Assembly (NCBI RefSeq): GCF_004785645.1
Contig: NZ_SRPE01000011.1
Location: 1-64,000, forward strand
Source: Empedobacter tilapiae
Lineage (GTDB): Bacteria; Bacteroidota; Bacteroidia; Flavobacteriales; Weeksellaceae
Length of the DNA stretch: 64,000 nt
Reading direction: 5' to 3'
The stretch's first letter is position 1, and every line of letters starts with the position of its first letter. The notes under the pieces were generated by a model, which was not told the origin of the DNA, did not search any database, and saw only the letters and a list, made by a program, of their open reading frames with translations. This document shows positions 26,818 to 36,137 of the stretch, piece after piece. A program made the translations under genes and the position numbers.

Positions 26818-26922
26818 ATTCTTGAAATAAGGATACAAATTTCTGCTAATTCTTTCTACTTTAGAAATTATTTGCTCATTCTTTTCTCAAAAAAATTAAG
26901 TTTATTATCAATAAAAATCATT

Positions 26923-27576
26923 TTACTTTTTTGCAATAATTATACTATACTCTCTTTCAACTTTTTCGCCAGCTTTGCTAATCACACTTTCCGAAAATGT
27001 TTTTGTATCTTCAATAGAAAATTTAGCAGATTTCAATAGTTTTATCACTTCATCTTCTGTGTACAAATTAAAGCCAAATTGTGTAAAAGGTAAGGTTTGC
27101 ATAAATTCCTTTTTAGCAAAAGCAAGTGCAAATTTTCCTTCGAATTTCAAGACTCTATAAATTTCGCTCAAGAAAAGTTTAGGATTTTTCCAAAAATAGA
27201 TTGTATTCACAGTGAAAATTTTATCAAAGCGTTTTTCATAAAAATGAATTCTTTCATCCATAATTATTTCAAATCTAATATTTGCATTCAAATAATCAGA
27301 ATTGTTCATGATAGCACTATTTTTCATGACCTGTGAAAGCTCTAAACCAATATATTCTAAACTCTTTGCTTGATTCAATACATATGGTAAATGCTTACAA
27401 TTTCCATGACCTAACTCCAAAATTTGTTCTTGATTTTGCAACTGTAAATGATCTATTGTCATTTTTGTCATTCCAAAATTACTTTCACTCATTTGCTCAC
27501 CAACTTCAATTCCTTCGTCTCCATTTGGACAACTCAATTGCTCTGCAAGACTTTGTAAATCAATATTATTTTTCAT
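26923..27576 (-). CDS. Class I SAM-dependent methyltransferase
   Basis: 217 residues, Rossmann-type methyltransferase. Motif I ILELGHGNCKHL (SAM binding), then YIGLELS and a later EIYRVLKFEGKFALAF. Typical length for a methyltransferase_11-type enzyme. The substrate cannot be told. It lies upstream of the acyl-CoA synthetases on the same strand with a gap of about 105 nt and diverges from the 27684 gene. Confidence 0.82.
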   Translation of the reverse strand: MKNNIDLQSLAEQLSCPNGDEGIEVGEQMSESNFGMTKMTIDHLQLQNQEQILELGHGNCKHLPYVLNQAKSLEYIGLELSQVMKNSAIMNNSDYLNANIRFEIIMDERIHFYEKRFDKIFTVNTIYFWKNPKLFLSEIYRVLKFEGKFALAFAKKEFMQTLPFTQFGFNLYTEDEVIKLLKSAKFSIEDTKTFSESVISKAGEKVEREYSIIIAKK

Positions 27577-27659
27577 TAAATTTATTTATATAGAATAATT
27601 CTAAATTAATAAATATTAATCATTATACGCGTGATTTTAATCATTTAAAAATTACATCT

Positions 27660-27667
27660 TACCTTTG
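27660..27667 (+). promoter_or_regulatory. Promoter -7 box (TACCTTTG) of the 193-aa gene
   Basis: TACCTTTG fits TAnnTTTG exactly, 16 nt before the ATG at 27684. The -33 element upstream is weak. Confidence 0.45.
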
Positions 27668-27683
27668 AAAAATAGTAAAATAG

Positions 27684-28265
27684 ATGAAGGATATTATACG
27701 AACTGAAGACGAAGATGATTTCAAACTGTTTTGTTTGGAATCTGTAGCAGATATTGAAGAGCAAAATGATTCGCAATTATTGGAATTTTTGGAACATTTG
27801 GCGCGAGAATTTCAGATTACAAATGTTTATAAAACGACTGATAGCTTTGAAGGTTTCGAGGAAAGTTTGACCAATCTTCTTTATCATGATAAATATTTTA
27901 GAGATTATAAAATCATTTATTTAGTTTTTGAAGGACAAGGAAATCAAATTCAAATTGATGATTATTACTATAGTTTGGAAGAAGTAGCAGAAGTTTTTCA
28001 AGGAAAACTAACTGATAAAATTGTTCATTTTGCTAATACAATGAATTTGGATTTGGAAGACGAAAGTTTTCAATATTTTATTGATGTTACAGGAGCAAAA
28101 GCCTTATCGGGATATGTAAATTCTTCTCCAATTTTGAGTACGATTTTGGATCAATATTATTTTTGTTTAGCGAAAGAAATTGATGACGAAGAAGAGCTTG
28201 TACATGCGTTGTTTGATAAACATGCAAACATCTGCATGAAATTAGGTTTTAGATTGTATCATTAA
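27684..28265 (+). CDS. Hypothetical protein, 193 aa (possibly DUF6642-like)
   Basis: Acidic cytosolic protein, no signal. The stretch VYKTTDSFEGFEESLTNLLY...DYKIIYLVFEGQG and then the SLEEV segment has the layout of DUF6642-like proteins (a conserved F/Y-L-x-F-x-G core), but this was judged by eye and is weak. The N-terminus (MKDIIRTEDEDDFKLFCLES) is unusually acidic. It stands alone before the alkaline phosphatase gene and has no operon partner that suggests a role. Confidence 0.5.
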   Translation: MKDIIRTEDEDDFKLFCLESVADIEEQNDSQLLEFLEHLAREFQITNVYKTTDSFEGFEESLTNLLYHDKYFRDYKIIYLVFEGQGNQIQIDDYYYSLEEVAEVFQGKLTDKIVHFANTMNLDLEDESFQYFIDVTGAKALSGYVNSSPILSTILDQYYFCLAKEIDDEEELVHALFDKHANICMKLGFRLYH

Positions 28266-28329
28266 TAAGATTTAACAATAAGCTAAAATACTTCTCAGAA
28301 ATAATCTATTCATTTACAAAAACAATAAA

Positions 28330-29730
28330 ATGGATAGACGTAAATTTCTTAGAGGATCGGCATTAGTTTCTACTGCTTTAATTCTAAATCCTTTCGATTT
28401 ATTTGCTCAAAATAAAATCAAACCAAATCTTTCTACAAATTCTGCAAAGAATATTATTTTTATGATAAGCGATGGAATGAGTTCTGGGACTCTTGCTATG
28501 GCTAATTTATACAACAAACAATTACACGGAAAAAATGGTAATTGGATTAATCTTTATGAAGAAAATAAAGTAAAAAGAGCTTTGATGGACACTGCTTCTG
28601 CAAGTTCTATTGTTACCGATTCTGCGGCTGCAAGTTCTGCTTTTGGAGGCGGAATTCGTGTAAAAAATGGTGTATTGAACATTGGTGCGAATGGAGAACA
28701 TCATGTTCCAATTTGGCAAAAATTCAAAAAAGCTGGTAAAAGAACGGGGTGTGTGACAACGGTTACAATTACTCATGCAACTCCTGCTGGTTTTTGCGTA
28801 AATTCTGCTAGTAGAAATGCTGAGCCAGGGATTGCTGAAAAATATGCCGAAATTGGTATTGATGTTTTATTAGGTGGCGGTGACGAATTTTTTAATTCAG
28901 CCAAAAGAGAAGACAAGAAAGATCTGTATGCGGTTTATAAGAAAAAAGGTTATCAAATTGCGAAAACAAAGGAAGAATTAGCAAAATCTCAAAACAATAA
29001 ATCTTTATTGGGAATTTTCAATACTGGAGCAATTCCTTATACAATTGACCATAAAAATCTCTCAAAAAATAAATCTATTCCTACGCTTGCAGAAATGACT
29101 AAGGTTGCGATTGATAATTTGAAAGATCATCAAAATGGTTTTGTATTGCAAGTAGAAGCGGGAAAAGTAGATTGGGCAGCACATGCGAATGATGTTGCAG
29201 GATTAATTAATGATCAACTTGCATTTGATGAAACTATCAAAACTGTAATGGATTTTGCTGAAAAGGATGGAAATACATTAGTTATCATCACAACTGATCA
29301 CGGAAATGCAAATCCAGGAACAATTTATGGAGCTGATGTAAACAAAAATTTTGAAAGTATTCTTAATTATAAATATACCAACGAACATATTTTGAATGAA
29401 ATTCACGAAGATTTTAATTTACAAGAAATCAAAGATTGGATTGTTGAAACAAATGGTTTTAGTTTGACTGATGATGAAGCAAAACATATGTTAGATTTTT
29501 ACAAAGGTTTGGATAAGGAAGAAGGATTGTATAATTTCAAAAAACTTCCATTCAAATTTTTCTCTGAAATTCAGAAAAAACACAACAATGTTGGTTGGAT
29601 AAGTATGGATCACTCGGGCGATTACGTAGAATTGGCAATGTATGGACCTGGAAGTGATTTGTTAAAGCCATTTGTAAAAAATACAGATCTTCATAAACTT
29701 ATGTTACAAGCAACAAACGTAAATGTATAA
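28330..29730 (+). CDS. Alkaline phosphatase, Tat-exported
   Basis: 466 residues. Starts with a twin-arginine signal, MDRRKFLRGSALVSTALI, then FDLFAQ. The nucleophile is S98 in VTDSAAASSAFGGG. Metal-binding blocks follow: MISDGMSSG (Asp), VEAGKVDWAAHAND, TTDHGNANPG and SMDHSGDYVELAMYGPG. This is the E. coli PhoA-like two-zinc/one-magnesium superfamily; it should release phosphate from esters in the periplasm or outside the cell. It is a single gene closed by a hairpin. Confidence 0.9.
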   Translation: MDRRKFLRGSALVSTALILNPFDLFAQNKIKPNLSTNSAKNIIFMISDGMSSGTLAMANLYNKQLHGKNGNWINLYEENKVKRALMDTASASSIVTDSAAASSAFGGGIRVKNGVLNIGANGEHHVPIWQKFKKAGKRTGCVTTVTITHATPAGFCVNSASRNAEPGIAEKYAEIGIDVLLGGGDEFFNSAKREDKKDLYAVYKKKGYQIAKTKEELAKSQNNKSLLGIFNTGAIPYTIDHKNLSKNKSIPTLAEMTKVAIDNLKDHQNGFVLQVEAGKVDWAAHANDVAGLINDQLAFDETIKTVMDFAEKDGNTLVIITTDHGNANPGTIYGADVNKNFESILNYKYTNEHILNEIHEDFNLQEIKDWIVETNGFSLTDDEAKHMLDFYKGLDKEEGLYNFKKLPFKFFSEIQKKHNNVGWISMDHSGDYVELAMYGPGSDLLKPFVKNTDLHKLMLQATNVNV

Positions 29731-29734
29731 ACAG

Positions 29735-29765
29735 AAACCTCTCAAAGTTGAGAGGTTTTTTGTTA
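29735..29765 (+). terminator. Terminator after the alkaline phosphatase gene
   Basis: Stem AAACCTCTCAA/TTGAGAGGTTT with a very short loop and TTTT run, 5 nt after the stop. Confidence 0.85.
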
Positions 29766-29782
29766 TTTTTCTATCTTAATAA

Positions 29783-30229
29783 TTACATCGAATGCGCTTT
29801 ATTCCCTTCAAAATGAATCATCCAAGGTGTTCCAAATTGATCAATAAAAGACGCATAAAGTTCAGCAAAAAACTGTTCGGCTAAAGGCATTTCTAATGAT
29901 TTTGCATTTACCGAAAGACGATCATATAATTGATGCGCTTCTGCGGGATTATCAACATCAAGCATAATGTAATTGTTATTTCCAGCCTTGTATTGATGTC
30001 CAAATTCTTCAATAATATCAGAACCCATTAACATTGTTGTTTCATTAATAAACAATGCCACATGCGAAACTTTATCCTTTGCACTATCTGGAATCTGAAA
30101 TTCTGGACTTGGCGGCATATCACCCATTTTATACATCCCAATATTCTGCGTTTCAAAAACAGTTTCATAAAACTGAAATGCCTTTTCGCAATCTCCGTTA
30201 AAATTTAAGTAAGCGTGTACTTTAGCCAT
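29783..30229 (-). CDS. VOC family protein, PhnB-like
   Basis: 148 residues, a single-chain glyoxalase/VOC fold of the PhnB/YjdN type: MAKVHAYLNFNGDCEKAF at the start and LMGSDI in the middle, with DQFGTPWMIHFE at the end. Relatives are small metal-binding or resistance proteins of mostly unknown substrate. Last gene of an eight-gene minus-strand operon that begins at 34057. It is paired in kind with the second VOC gene at 32775. Confidence 0.85.
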   Translation of the reverse strand: MAKVHAYLNFNGDCEKAFQFYETVFETQNIGMYKMGDMPPSPEFQIPDSAKDKVSHVALFINETTMLMGSDIIEEFGHQYKAGNNNYIMLDVDNPAEAHQLYDRLSVNAKSLEMPLAEQFFAELYASFIDQFGTPWMIHFEGNKAHSM

Positions 30230-30256
30230 AATATTGTATTTTTTGTGATTATTTTT

Positions 30257-30913
30257 TTAGTATAATGGTTGACCATTTTCATCGGTTGTTAGAACCTCGG
30301 TCATATAATCTAAAAATGGTTGAAGAACTTGAATTGATTTTGCCACTTTCTGTGGAAAATCTTTTGCTAAAACTTCTTCATCCGTAAAATTCTTGATGAA
30401 TAAATATTGCTTTTTACGTAATAATTCAATTCGTTCATGATCTTTAGAAAAACCTTTCGGTGCAGATTTCACTTCATCTCCTTGCATTTCTCCAAATTCT
30501 TTCTGAATCATTCTTGATTGCAAAATCTTTGCTAATTCATCCGAAACTTCAATATCTTTTCTGATACGAAGCAAATCATCCCGCTCTGGTCCCCAAAAAC
30601 CAACACCAATAAAATTATGATTCGGTTGAATATGAAAATAATATCCACCTCTATTAAGTGGTTTTTTACGACCTGTTTGCGCAGAAAAATGAGTTTTATA
30701 AGGAGTTTTATCGTGAGAAAAACGAACATCTCTGTAAATTCTATAAATTTTGAGCGGTTCTAATTCTTCCTTTTTAGTTAATTCTTGGTAAATCGCATTG
30801 AAAATTGAATCTGCTTCCGCTTTTGCTGTATCAAATTCAACTTTGTGCTCCGTAAACCATTCGCGGTTATTATTTTTTTCTAATTTTTTTAAAAATTTAT
30901 CGATTTGTGACAT
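30257..30913 (-). CDS. DUF2461 domain protein
   Basis: 218 residues. The conserved parts are NNREWFTEHKVEFD near the start, RIYRDVRFSHDKTPYKTHFS and GGYYFHIQPN in the middle, the pattern of DUF2461 (TIGR02453). No catalytic role is known for the family. It lies 3 nt after the stop of the DUF1801 gene, in the operon 29783-34057. Confidence 0.88.
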   Translation of the reverse strand: MSQIDKFLKKLEKNNNREWFTEHKVEFDTAKAEADSIFNAIYQELTKKEELEPLKIYRIYRDVRFSHDKTPYKTHFSAQTGRKKPLNRGGYYFHIQPNHNFIGVGFWGPERDDLLRIRKDIEVSDELAKILQSRMIQKEFGEMQGDEVKSAPKGFSKDHERIELLRKKQYLFIKNFTDEEVLAKDFPQKVAKSIQVLQPFLDYMTEVLTTDENGQPLY

Positions 30914-30916
30914 GAT

Positions 30917-31381
30917 TTATTTTTTTCGATTAAGTAGAACTTTTTCATAATTTTCTATCCATTGTTGTGGCGTAATTTTTTGCGCTAATTCTCCGATTAA
31001 TTCGAACGGAATATCATCCACTTTTTTGAAGCGAATACAACTTTTTCCCATATCTAATTTACGTTTCGAGTATTTTGGATATTCACCAACAAACCAATTC
31101 AGCAATTTGTTGTCCATATAAATTCCCATGTGATATAACGCAATAAAATTCTTTTGAGAAGCGATATTGATAAACGGCAACGGCGATTTCGGATCGCAAT
31201 GATAACCATTCGGATAAAGTGAATGCGGCACAACAAACCCAAGATGACCATAGCTCAACTGCAACTCGAAACCAACGGGTAAATTATCTGCCAAAATTTT
31301 AATTAATTTCTCAATAGCTTCTTTTCTTTCTACAGGAATTGACGTTAAATATTCTTCTAAATTTGCGACTTCGTATTGCAT
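30917..31381 (-). CDS. DUF1801 domain protein
   Basis: 154 residues, with the DUF1801/YdhG core: LSYGHLGFVVPHSLYPNGYH, IALYHMGIYMD and FKKVDDIPFELIGELAQKI. The start codon overlaps the stop of the YdeI gene (TAATG on the minus strand), so translation is coupled. The function of DUF1801 proteins is unknown; some sit near stress genes. Confidence 0.85.
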   Translation of the reverse strand: MQYEVANLEEYLTSIPVERKEAIEKLIKILADNLPVGFELQLSYGHLGFVVPHSLYPNGYHCDPKSPLPFINIASQKNFIALYHMGIYMDNKLLNWFVGEYPKYSKRKLDMGKSCIRFKKVDDIPFELIGELAQKITPQQWIENYEKVLLNRKK

Positions 31382-32316
31382 TATTTTCGGTATTTATCAT
31401 TCAAACCTTTGCCTTCCATAATCATAGGTTTTATTTTTTCGATGCGAGAAATTTTCGTTTTCTCTTGTTTTGCTCCATCAATATATTCGATGTATTCTTT
31501 TTGTTTTCCAGTAGTTAAAGCTTTAAATGAAGTAAACAATTTATTATCTTGATTTAGAGTTTCTTTCAAAATTTCATTAACTTCTTTAGGCGCAGATTTT
31601 TGAGGTTTAATTTCCTTTCCATCTTTCACCAATTGAATCGCTTCTAAGACATATTCTCTTACTTTTTCGACATCAATTTCATCGGAAAAATTAAATCTCC
31701 ATTGACGCAAAGCTTTCGTTTTTTCCTCATTTGCATTTACCAAAACTTTGTATGGATCTTTCAAGAAAACACCATTATGAAACCACAACGCAAAATGATT
31801 TTTGAAGCCACTAAACGCCAACACATTTTTCTTATTGAACGTGTAAATATCTCCACCCCATTTAAACTCTTTTACCAATTCTGTTTCATTTACAACTTGT
31901 TGAATTTTCTCATTCGCTTCCGCCCAATTTTCATTGTATTTTGTCCATTCACCAGTTTTTTGATCTTTCATCAAATTAACTTTATACAACACAATTTCCT
32001 TCAATAATTTCTTTGGTAAAGCTTTATCCAAAGGAAGTTGTATTGCACCTTTTGATGTTTTATAATCGGTTAAATCATTTTTAAAATGTTCGATTGTTTC
32101 TGCTCCAGGATAAATTCCAACATGATTTTTGAACATCGCAAAATGAATCACATTTCCATTTAATCGGAAAGTAGGCATTTTATAATTAATCGTTTCTGTT
32201 GCTTGTGGTACAACTTCGTAAATAATTTTTCTTACGTTTTCTAAAATATCTTGTTTGGCTTGATCAAACCCAAGAATATATTCATTAATAGTTGTAAAAT
32301 TATCTGTCATCATCAT
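31381..32316 (-). CDS. Fused double DUF1801 - YdeI/OmdA-like protein
   Basis: About 311 residues from ATG 32316; two further Met codons follow directly. Two DUF1801-type units in tandem: one about 1-115 (INYKMPTFRLNGNVIHFAMF) and one about 125-225 (GDIYTFNKKNVLAFSGFKNH), then a C-terminal YdeI/OmdA-like tail (FTSFKALTTGKQKEYIEYID) with the usual KTKISRIEK end. The start overlaps the stop of the SRPBCC gene upstream. The family is linked to polymyxin and peptide resistance in some bacteria, but no role is known for this one. Confidence 0.8.
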   Translation of the reverse strand: MMMTDNFTTINEYILGFDQAKQDILENVRKIIYEVVPQATETINYKMPTFRLNGNVIHFAMFKNHVGIYPGAETIEHFKNDLTDYKTSKGAIQLPLDKALPKKLLKEIVLYKVNLMKDQKTGEWTKYNENWAEANEKIQQVVNETELVKEFKWGGDIYTFNKKNVLAFSGFKNHFALWFHNGVFLKDPYKVLVNANEEKTKALRQWRFNFSDEIDVEKVREYVLEAIQLVKDGKEIKPQKSAPKEVNEILKETLNQDNKLFTSFKALTTGKQKEYIEYIDGAKQEKTKISRIEKIKPMIMEGKGLNDKYRK

Positions 32317-32771
32317 TAATCCTCGCAAATCTCTTTCAGCTTGCGTAGTGCATTTATCCACATTTCTCTGACTTGAGTTTCTGGAAAAACCTGATCATCT
32401 ATTTCTACCGAACAAGTTAATCGTGTATGACCTTCAACATCTTCCATTTTATACGTTTCTTCTGTATTTTTCCATGCATCAATTTCTGGTCCATCAAAAA
32501 TCTCTTGACCATCTTCGTTCAGCTTTCCGATGTGACGCATTTTGATTGATTTACCAATAATATTTTCCTCTATTGTAGCAATCATCGCAGCAGAACCTTT
32601 CTCGGTTTCATAAGTGAAATAAACGTGAGAACCTTCGGACCAATCTCCTTTAAAATCTGAAGTTTCACTAAAAGGTTTCGTCCAAATTTTATACAAATCT
32701 GGCGCAATCATTACTTTATGCACATGCTTAGGCTGCGCATAAATAACTTCTGTAAACGATACTTTTTTCAT
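32316..32771 (-). CDS. SRPBCC (AHSA1-type) family protein
   Basis: 151 residues with a START-like hydrophobic-cavity fold: MKKVSFTEVIYAQPKHVHKVM at the start with LYKIWTKPF, and the end HTRLTCSVEIDDQVF...MWINALRKLKEI. Such proteins bind small hydrophobic ligands or act as stress cofactors. One of three SRPBCC genes in this operon. Confidence 0.82.
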   Translation of the reverse strand: MKKVSFTEVIYAQPKHVHKVMIAPDLYKIWTKPFSETSDFKGDWSEGSHVYFTYETEKGSAAMIATIEENIIGKSIKMRHIGKLNEDGQEIFDGPEIDAWKNTEETYKMEDVEGHTRLTCSVEIDDQVFPETQVREMWINALRKLKEICED

Positions 32772-32774
32772 ATT

Positions 32775-33173
32775 TTAAGCATTTGCTAATCCAAAAACAG
32801 CTCCAGCAGGATCTTCTACAATTGCAAATTGAAGATTTCCTTCTTTATTTTTAATCTCATGAATAGATTTCCCTCCCATTTCCAACGCTTTTTGCAAACT
32901 TTCCGCAACATTTTCTACACTAATGTACATAATCCATTGTGAAGGAATTCCTTTATTCATACCTCGTTTCGTACAAACTCCACCAGCTGCATTTTCAGGA
33001 GAAGACATCATTGCATAATCATTGTATTCCTCTTCGCCATCTTTCATCACAACATTTTTGACTTCCCAACCAATTACTTCTTTGTAAAAATCTTTTAATT
33101 CAGTCGAATTTTCAACAGTTAAATCAGCCCAAACCATTTGACCAATTTTCGATTTATTTTCATCCATCTTCAA
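32775..33173 (-). CDS. VOC family protein
   Basis: 132 residues. Core MVWADLTVENSTELKDFY, GGVCTKRGM and the closing FAIVEDPAGAVFGL mark a VOC domain of the type often annotated as glyoxalase-like, with a proline/alanine end that suggests a metal-free or binding form. Start at 33173 or two codons downstream. Fits in the operon with 3- and 6-nt gaps. Confidence 0.82.
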   Translation of the reverse strand: MKMDENKSKIGQMVWADLTVENSTELKDFYKEVIGWEVKNVVMKDGEEEYNDYAMMSSPENAAGGVCTKRGMNKGIPSQWIMYISVENVAESLQKALEMGGKSIHEIKNKEGNLQFAIVEDPAGAVFGLANA

Positions 33174-33179
33174 CTATTT

Positions 33180-33587
33180 TTAGCTTTTCGATTCAACATA
33201 ATTCTTGAAACTATTCAAAATAGCTTGCCAACCTTGTTGCTGCATTTCAGTAGGATTTTGACTTTCTGGTTCAAATTTTTCTGTGATTTTGGTTAAATTA
33301 TTCTCTTCATGAAAATTAATTTCAACCTTGCGACCATCTGCGATATAATAACGAATAAATTTATTTGGAATGATTTCGTCATATTTAGCTTCAAACTCGA
33401 ATTGAAAACTGCCATCTTTCGCAGCCATTGTGCTGTTTAATTTTCCACCAACTTGCAAATCATTTTCTGCTTTCGGACAATGCCAATCATCAGAAGCTTG
33501 GTTCCATTTTACAATATCTTCAGGAGAATTAAAAGCTTTCCAAACTTGATCTATTGGAGCATTTATTATTGTTTCGATTGTGATCAT
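33180..33587 (-). CDS. SRPBCC (AHSA1-type) family protein
   Basis: 135 residues. N-terminal MITIETIINAPIDQVWKAF is the classic AHSA1 opening, followed by WNQASDDWHCPKAEND and the C-terminal GWQAILNSFKNYVE. Similar to the upstream SRPBCC at 33611 and to that at 32316. The ligand is unknown. It is co-transcribed with VOC and DUF1801-type genes. Confidence 0.85.
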   Translation of the reverse strand: MITIETIINAPIDQVWKAFNSPEDIVKWNQASDDWHCPKAENDLQVGGKLNSTMAAKDGSFQFEFEAKYDEIIPNKFIRYYIADGRKVEINFHEENNLTKITEKFEPESQNPTEMQQQGWQAILNSFKNYVESKS

Positions 33588-33610
33588 ACGTATAGTTTTT
33601 TTGTTGATTT

Positions 33611-34057
33611 TTAAGGTTTCATAAAATCAAAAGCACCTTTGCGCAAATTAATTCCGTATTCGAGATAAGCTTTCAGACACGCCAAAAAATTTGCCCAACC
33701 TTCTGTTTGTCCCATCAATTGCTTAATTCCAGCTTCATCATCATTCATTTCATGTTCAATGACTTTAACAATTGTCGAATCATTTTCTCCTTTTTCGAGA
33801 AAAATCTCTACCAACATATCATCAACTCCACCGCTCCAATCAAAAGAAATGTATTCATCTTGTTTTAAATCACCTCCCATTACAGGAAAAATATCATCAA
33901 ATTCAGGAAATTTCCATTCAACAATTTTTCCAGTTTCGATAGCTCCTGATGAAGAAGCAATAAAATATTGATTCATTTTATTTGGATTAACAATCGCATC
34001 AAAAACTTCATTTTTAGGTTTCTGAATTTGAATTGTTGCTTTTGCAGTTAACTTCAT
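33611..34057 (-). CDS. SRPBCC (AHSA1-type) family protein, first gene of the operon
   Basis: 148 residues. Starts MKLTAKATIQIQKPKNEVFD, then GKIVEWKFPEFDD and FDWSGGVDDMLVEI, ending EGWANFLACLKAYLEYG. It leads an operon of eight genes (34057 to 29783). Its promoter should lie in the 172-nt gap to the divergent peptidase gene at 34230, but I see no clear -7 box there. Confidence 0.82.
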   Translation of the reverse strand: MKLTAKATIQIQKPKNEVFDAIVNPNKMNQYFIASSSGAIETGKIVEWKFPEFDDIFPVMGGDLKQDEYISFDWSGGVDDMLVEIFLEKGENDSTIVKVIEHEMNDDEAGIKQLMGQTEGWANFLACLKAYLEYGINLRKGAFDFMKP

Positions 34058-34229
34058 ATCAATTGATTTTGGCTAACTAATTTAATCAAAAAAAGTATTC
34101 AAATTTTCGAATTCATAAAAAATAATTAAACTTTATGGATATTGAAATCATCTGTTGAAAATAATTCAATTTATTTCAATAAAAGTCAAAACTTCTTTAC
34201 ATTTATAGTATTGTAAAATTGATACACAC

Positions 34230-36080
34230 GTGAAAAAACTTACTCAAAAAGCAACTCTACTTAGTCTTATTTTGATGAGTGGAATTAGCTATGCACAAGA
34301 TGCAAAAGCAGATTCTGCCTATGTTAGAGAGCATTATGAAAAGACCGAACAATTGATTCCTATGCGAGATGGAACGAAATTGTTTACGGCTATTTATACG
34401 CCAAAAGATCAAACCAAGAAATATCCTGTTTTACTTAATCGAACGCCTTATACAGTGGCGCCTTACGGAGCAAATAAGTATAAAAAATCGCTTGGAAATT
34501 TCCCTGCAGAAATGCGCGAAGGATTTATTTTCGTGTACCAAGATGTGAGAGGAAAATGGATGAGCGAGGGCGAATTTGAAGATGTACGACCAGTTAATAA
34601 AACGAAAAATAAAAAGGCAATAGACGAAAGTACAGACACATACGATACGTTGGAATGGTTGGCAAAAAACATGAAAAATTACAACCAAAAGGCTGGAATA
34701 TATGGAATTTCTTATCCAGGTTTTTATTCGACAATGAGTTTGATTAATTCACATCCAACGCTAAAAGCTGTTTCGCCACAAGCACCAGTTACGAATTGGT
34801 TTTTAGGCGACGATTTTCATCACAATGGTGTTCTATTTCTGAATGATTCTTTCAAATTTATGTCGTCATTTGGTGTAAAACGACCACAACCAATTACGCC
34901 AGATAAAGGTCCAAAATCATTAGAATATCCAATAAAAGATAATTACCGTTTTTATTTGGAAGGAGAATCTGTAAAGGAATTGAAGGATAAATATTTCCAA
35001 GATAATATCAAATTCTACAATGATTTGTTTGCGCATCCTGATTATGATCAGTTTTGGCAAGATCGAAACCCTTTGCCGCATCTTACCAATGTGAAACCTG
35101 CCGTGATGACGGTTGGTGGTTTCTTTGATGCAGAAGATGTTTATGGTGCTTTTGAAACGTATAAAGCAATTGAAAAGCAAAATCCGAATGCGACAAATAT
35201 TTTGGTTGCTGGACCATGGTTTCATGGTGGTTGGGTTCGCTCTAAAGCTGATACATTTGGTGATATGCAGTTTGGAACGCCAACAGGAGAATATTATCAG
35301 CAACAAATTGAGTTGCCTTTTTTCAATTATTATTTAAAAGACAAAGGAAATTTCAAACCGACAGAAGCGCAAATTTTTATCACAGGTTCTAATGAATGGA
35401 AACAGTTTGATAATTGGCCTCCAAAGAATGTGACAACGCAGAAAATGTATTTACAAGCTAACGGAAAAATATCTTTTCAACAGACTAATAATGCAAGTTT
35501 TGATGAATATGTAGCAGATCCAAATAATCCAGTACCGTATCAAGGTGGTGTCTTAGAAAGTCGTCCGCGAGAATATATGGTCGATGATCAACGATTTGCG
35601 TCAACTCGTCCTGATGTTATGGTTTATCAAACTGATATTTTAACTGAAGATATGACGATTACAGGTCCAATTATCAATCACTTATTTGTTTCATCAACGG
35701 GAACAGATGCTGATTATGTAGTAAAATTGATAGATGTTTTTCCTGAAGACACACCAAAATATAATGAAAAATTGATGGCTGGGTATCAAAATTTGATTCG
35801 TGCCGAAATTATGCGAGGAAAGTACCGCAATAGTTTTGAAAAACCCGAAGCAATGGTTCCTAATCAGAAAACAAATGTGACGTATTCTATGCCAGATGTT
35901 GGGCATACTTTCAAGAAAGGACATCGTATTATGATTCAAGTTCAGAATACATGGTTTCCTTTAGCCGACCGCAATCCACAACAATTTATGAATGTATACG
36001 AAGCAACTGCGAAAGATTTCTTGAAACAAACTCAACGAATTTATCACGATTCTTACATCGAAATTCCTGTTTTGAAATAA
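34230..36080 (+). CDS. CocE/NonD family hydrolase (S15-like X-Pro dipeptidyl-peptidase fold), secreted
   Basis: 616 residues starting at a GTG codon; the next residues form a signal peptide (KKLTQKATLLSLILMSGISYAQ). The catalytic domain has VYQDVRGKWMSEGEF, nucleophile GISYPG (S161), an Asp in FFDAEDVYG and the His in GPWFHGGW, all of the CocE/NonD alpha/beta hydrolase class. A C-terminal jelly-roll domain (about 440-616) ends the protein. Members cut X-Pro dipeptides, cocaine esters or beta-lactam side chains; the substrate here is not known. Closed by a terminator. Confidence 0.88.
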   Translation: MKKLTQKATLLSLILMSGISYAQDAKADSAYVREHYEKTEQLIPMRDGTKLFTAIYTPKDQTKKYPVLLNRTPYTVAPYGANKYKKSLGNFPAEMREGFIFVYQDVRGKWMSEGEFEDVRPVNKTKNKKAIDESTDTYDTLEWLAKNMKNYNQKAGIYGISYPGFYSTMSLINSHPTLKAVSPQAPVTNWFLGDDFHHNGVLFLNDSFKFMSSFGVKRPQPITPDKGPKSLEYPIKDNYRFYLEGESVKELKDKYFQDNIKFYNDLFAHPDYDQFWQDRNPLPHLTNVKPAVMTVGGFFDAEDVYGAFETYKAIEKQNPNATNILVAGPWFHGGWVRSKADTFGDMQFGTPTGEYYQQQIELPFFNYYLKDKGNFKPTEAQIFITGSNEWKQFDNWPPKNVTTQKMYLQANGKISFQQTNNASFDEYVADPNNPVPYQGGVLESRPREYMVDDQRFASTRPDVMVYQTDILTEDMTITGPIINHLFVSSTGTDADYVVKLIDVFPEDTPKYNEKLMAGYQNLIRAEIMRGKYRNSFEKPEAMVPNQKTNVTYSMPDVGHTFKKGHRIMIQVQNTWFPLADRNPQQFMNVYEATAKDFLKQTQRIYHDSYIEIPVLK

Positions 36081-36083
36081 CAA

Positions 36084-36118
36084 AAAAATCCAACAAGTTC
36101 CTTTTGTTGGATTTTTTA
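36084..36118 (+). terminator. Terminator after the S15-like hydrolase gene
   Basis: Stem AAAATCCAACAA/TTGTTGGATTTT with a 7-nt loop and T-run just past the stop. It may also serve the convergent OsmC gene at 36138. Confidence 0.85.
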
Positions 36119-36137
36119 TTTTTGAACCCAACAATTA

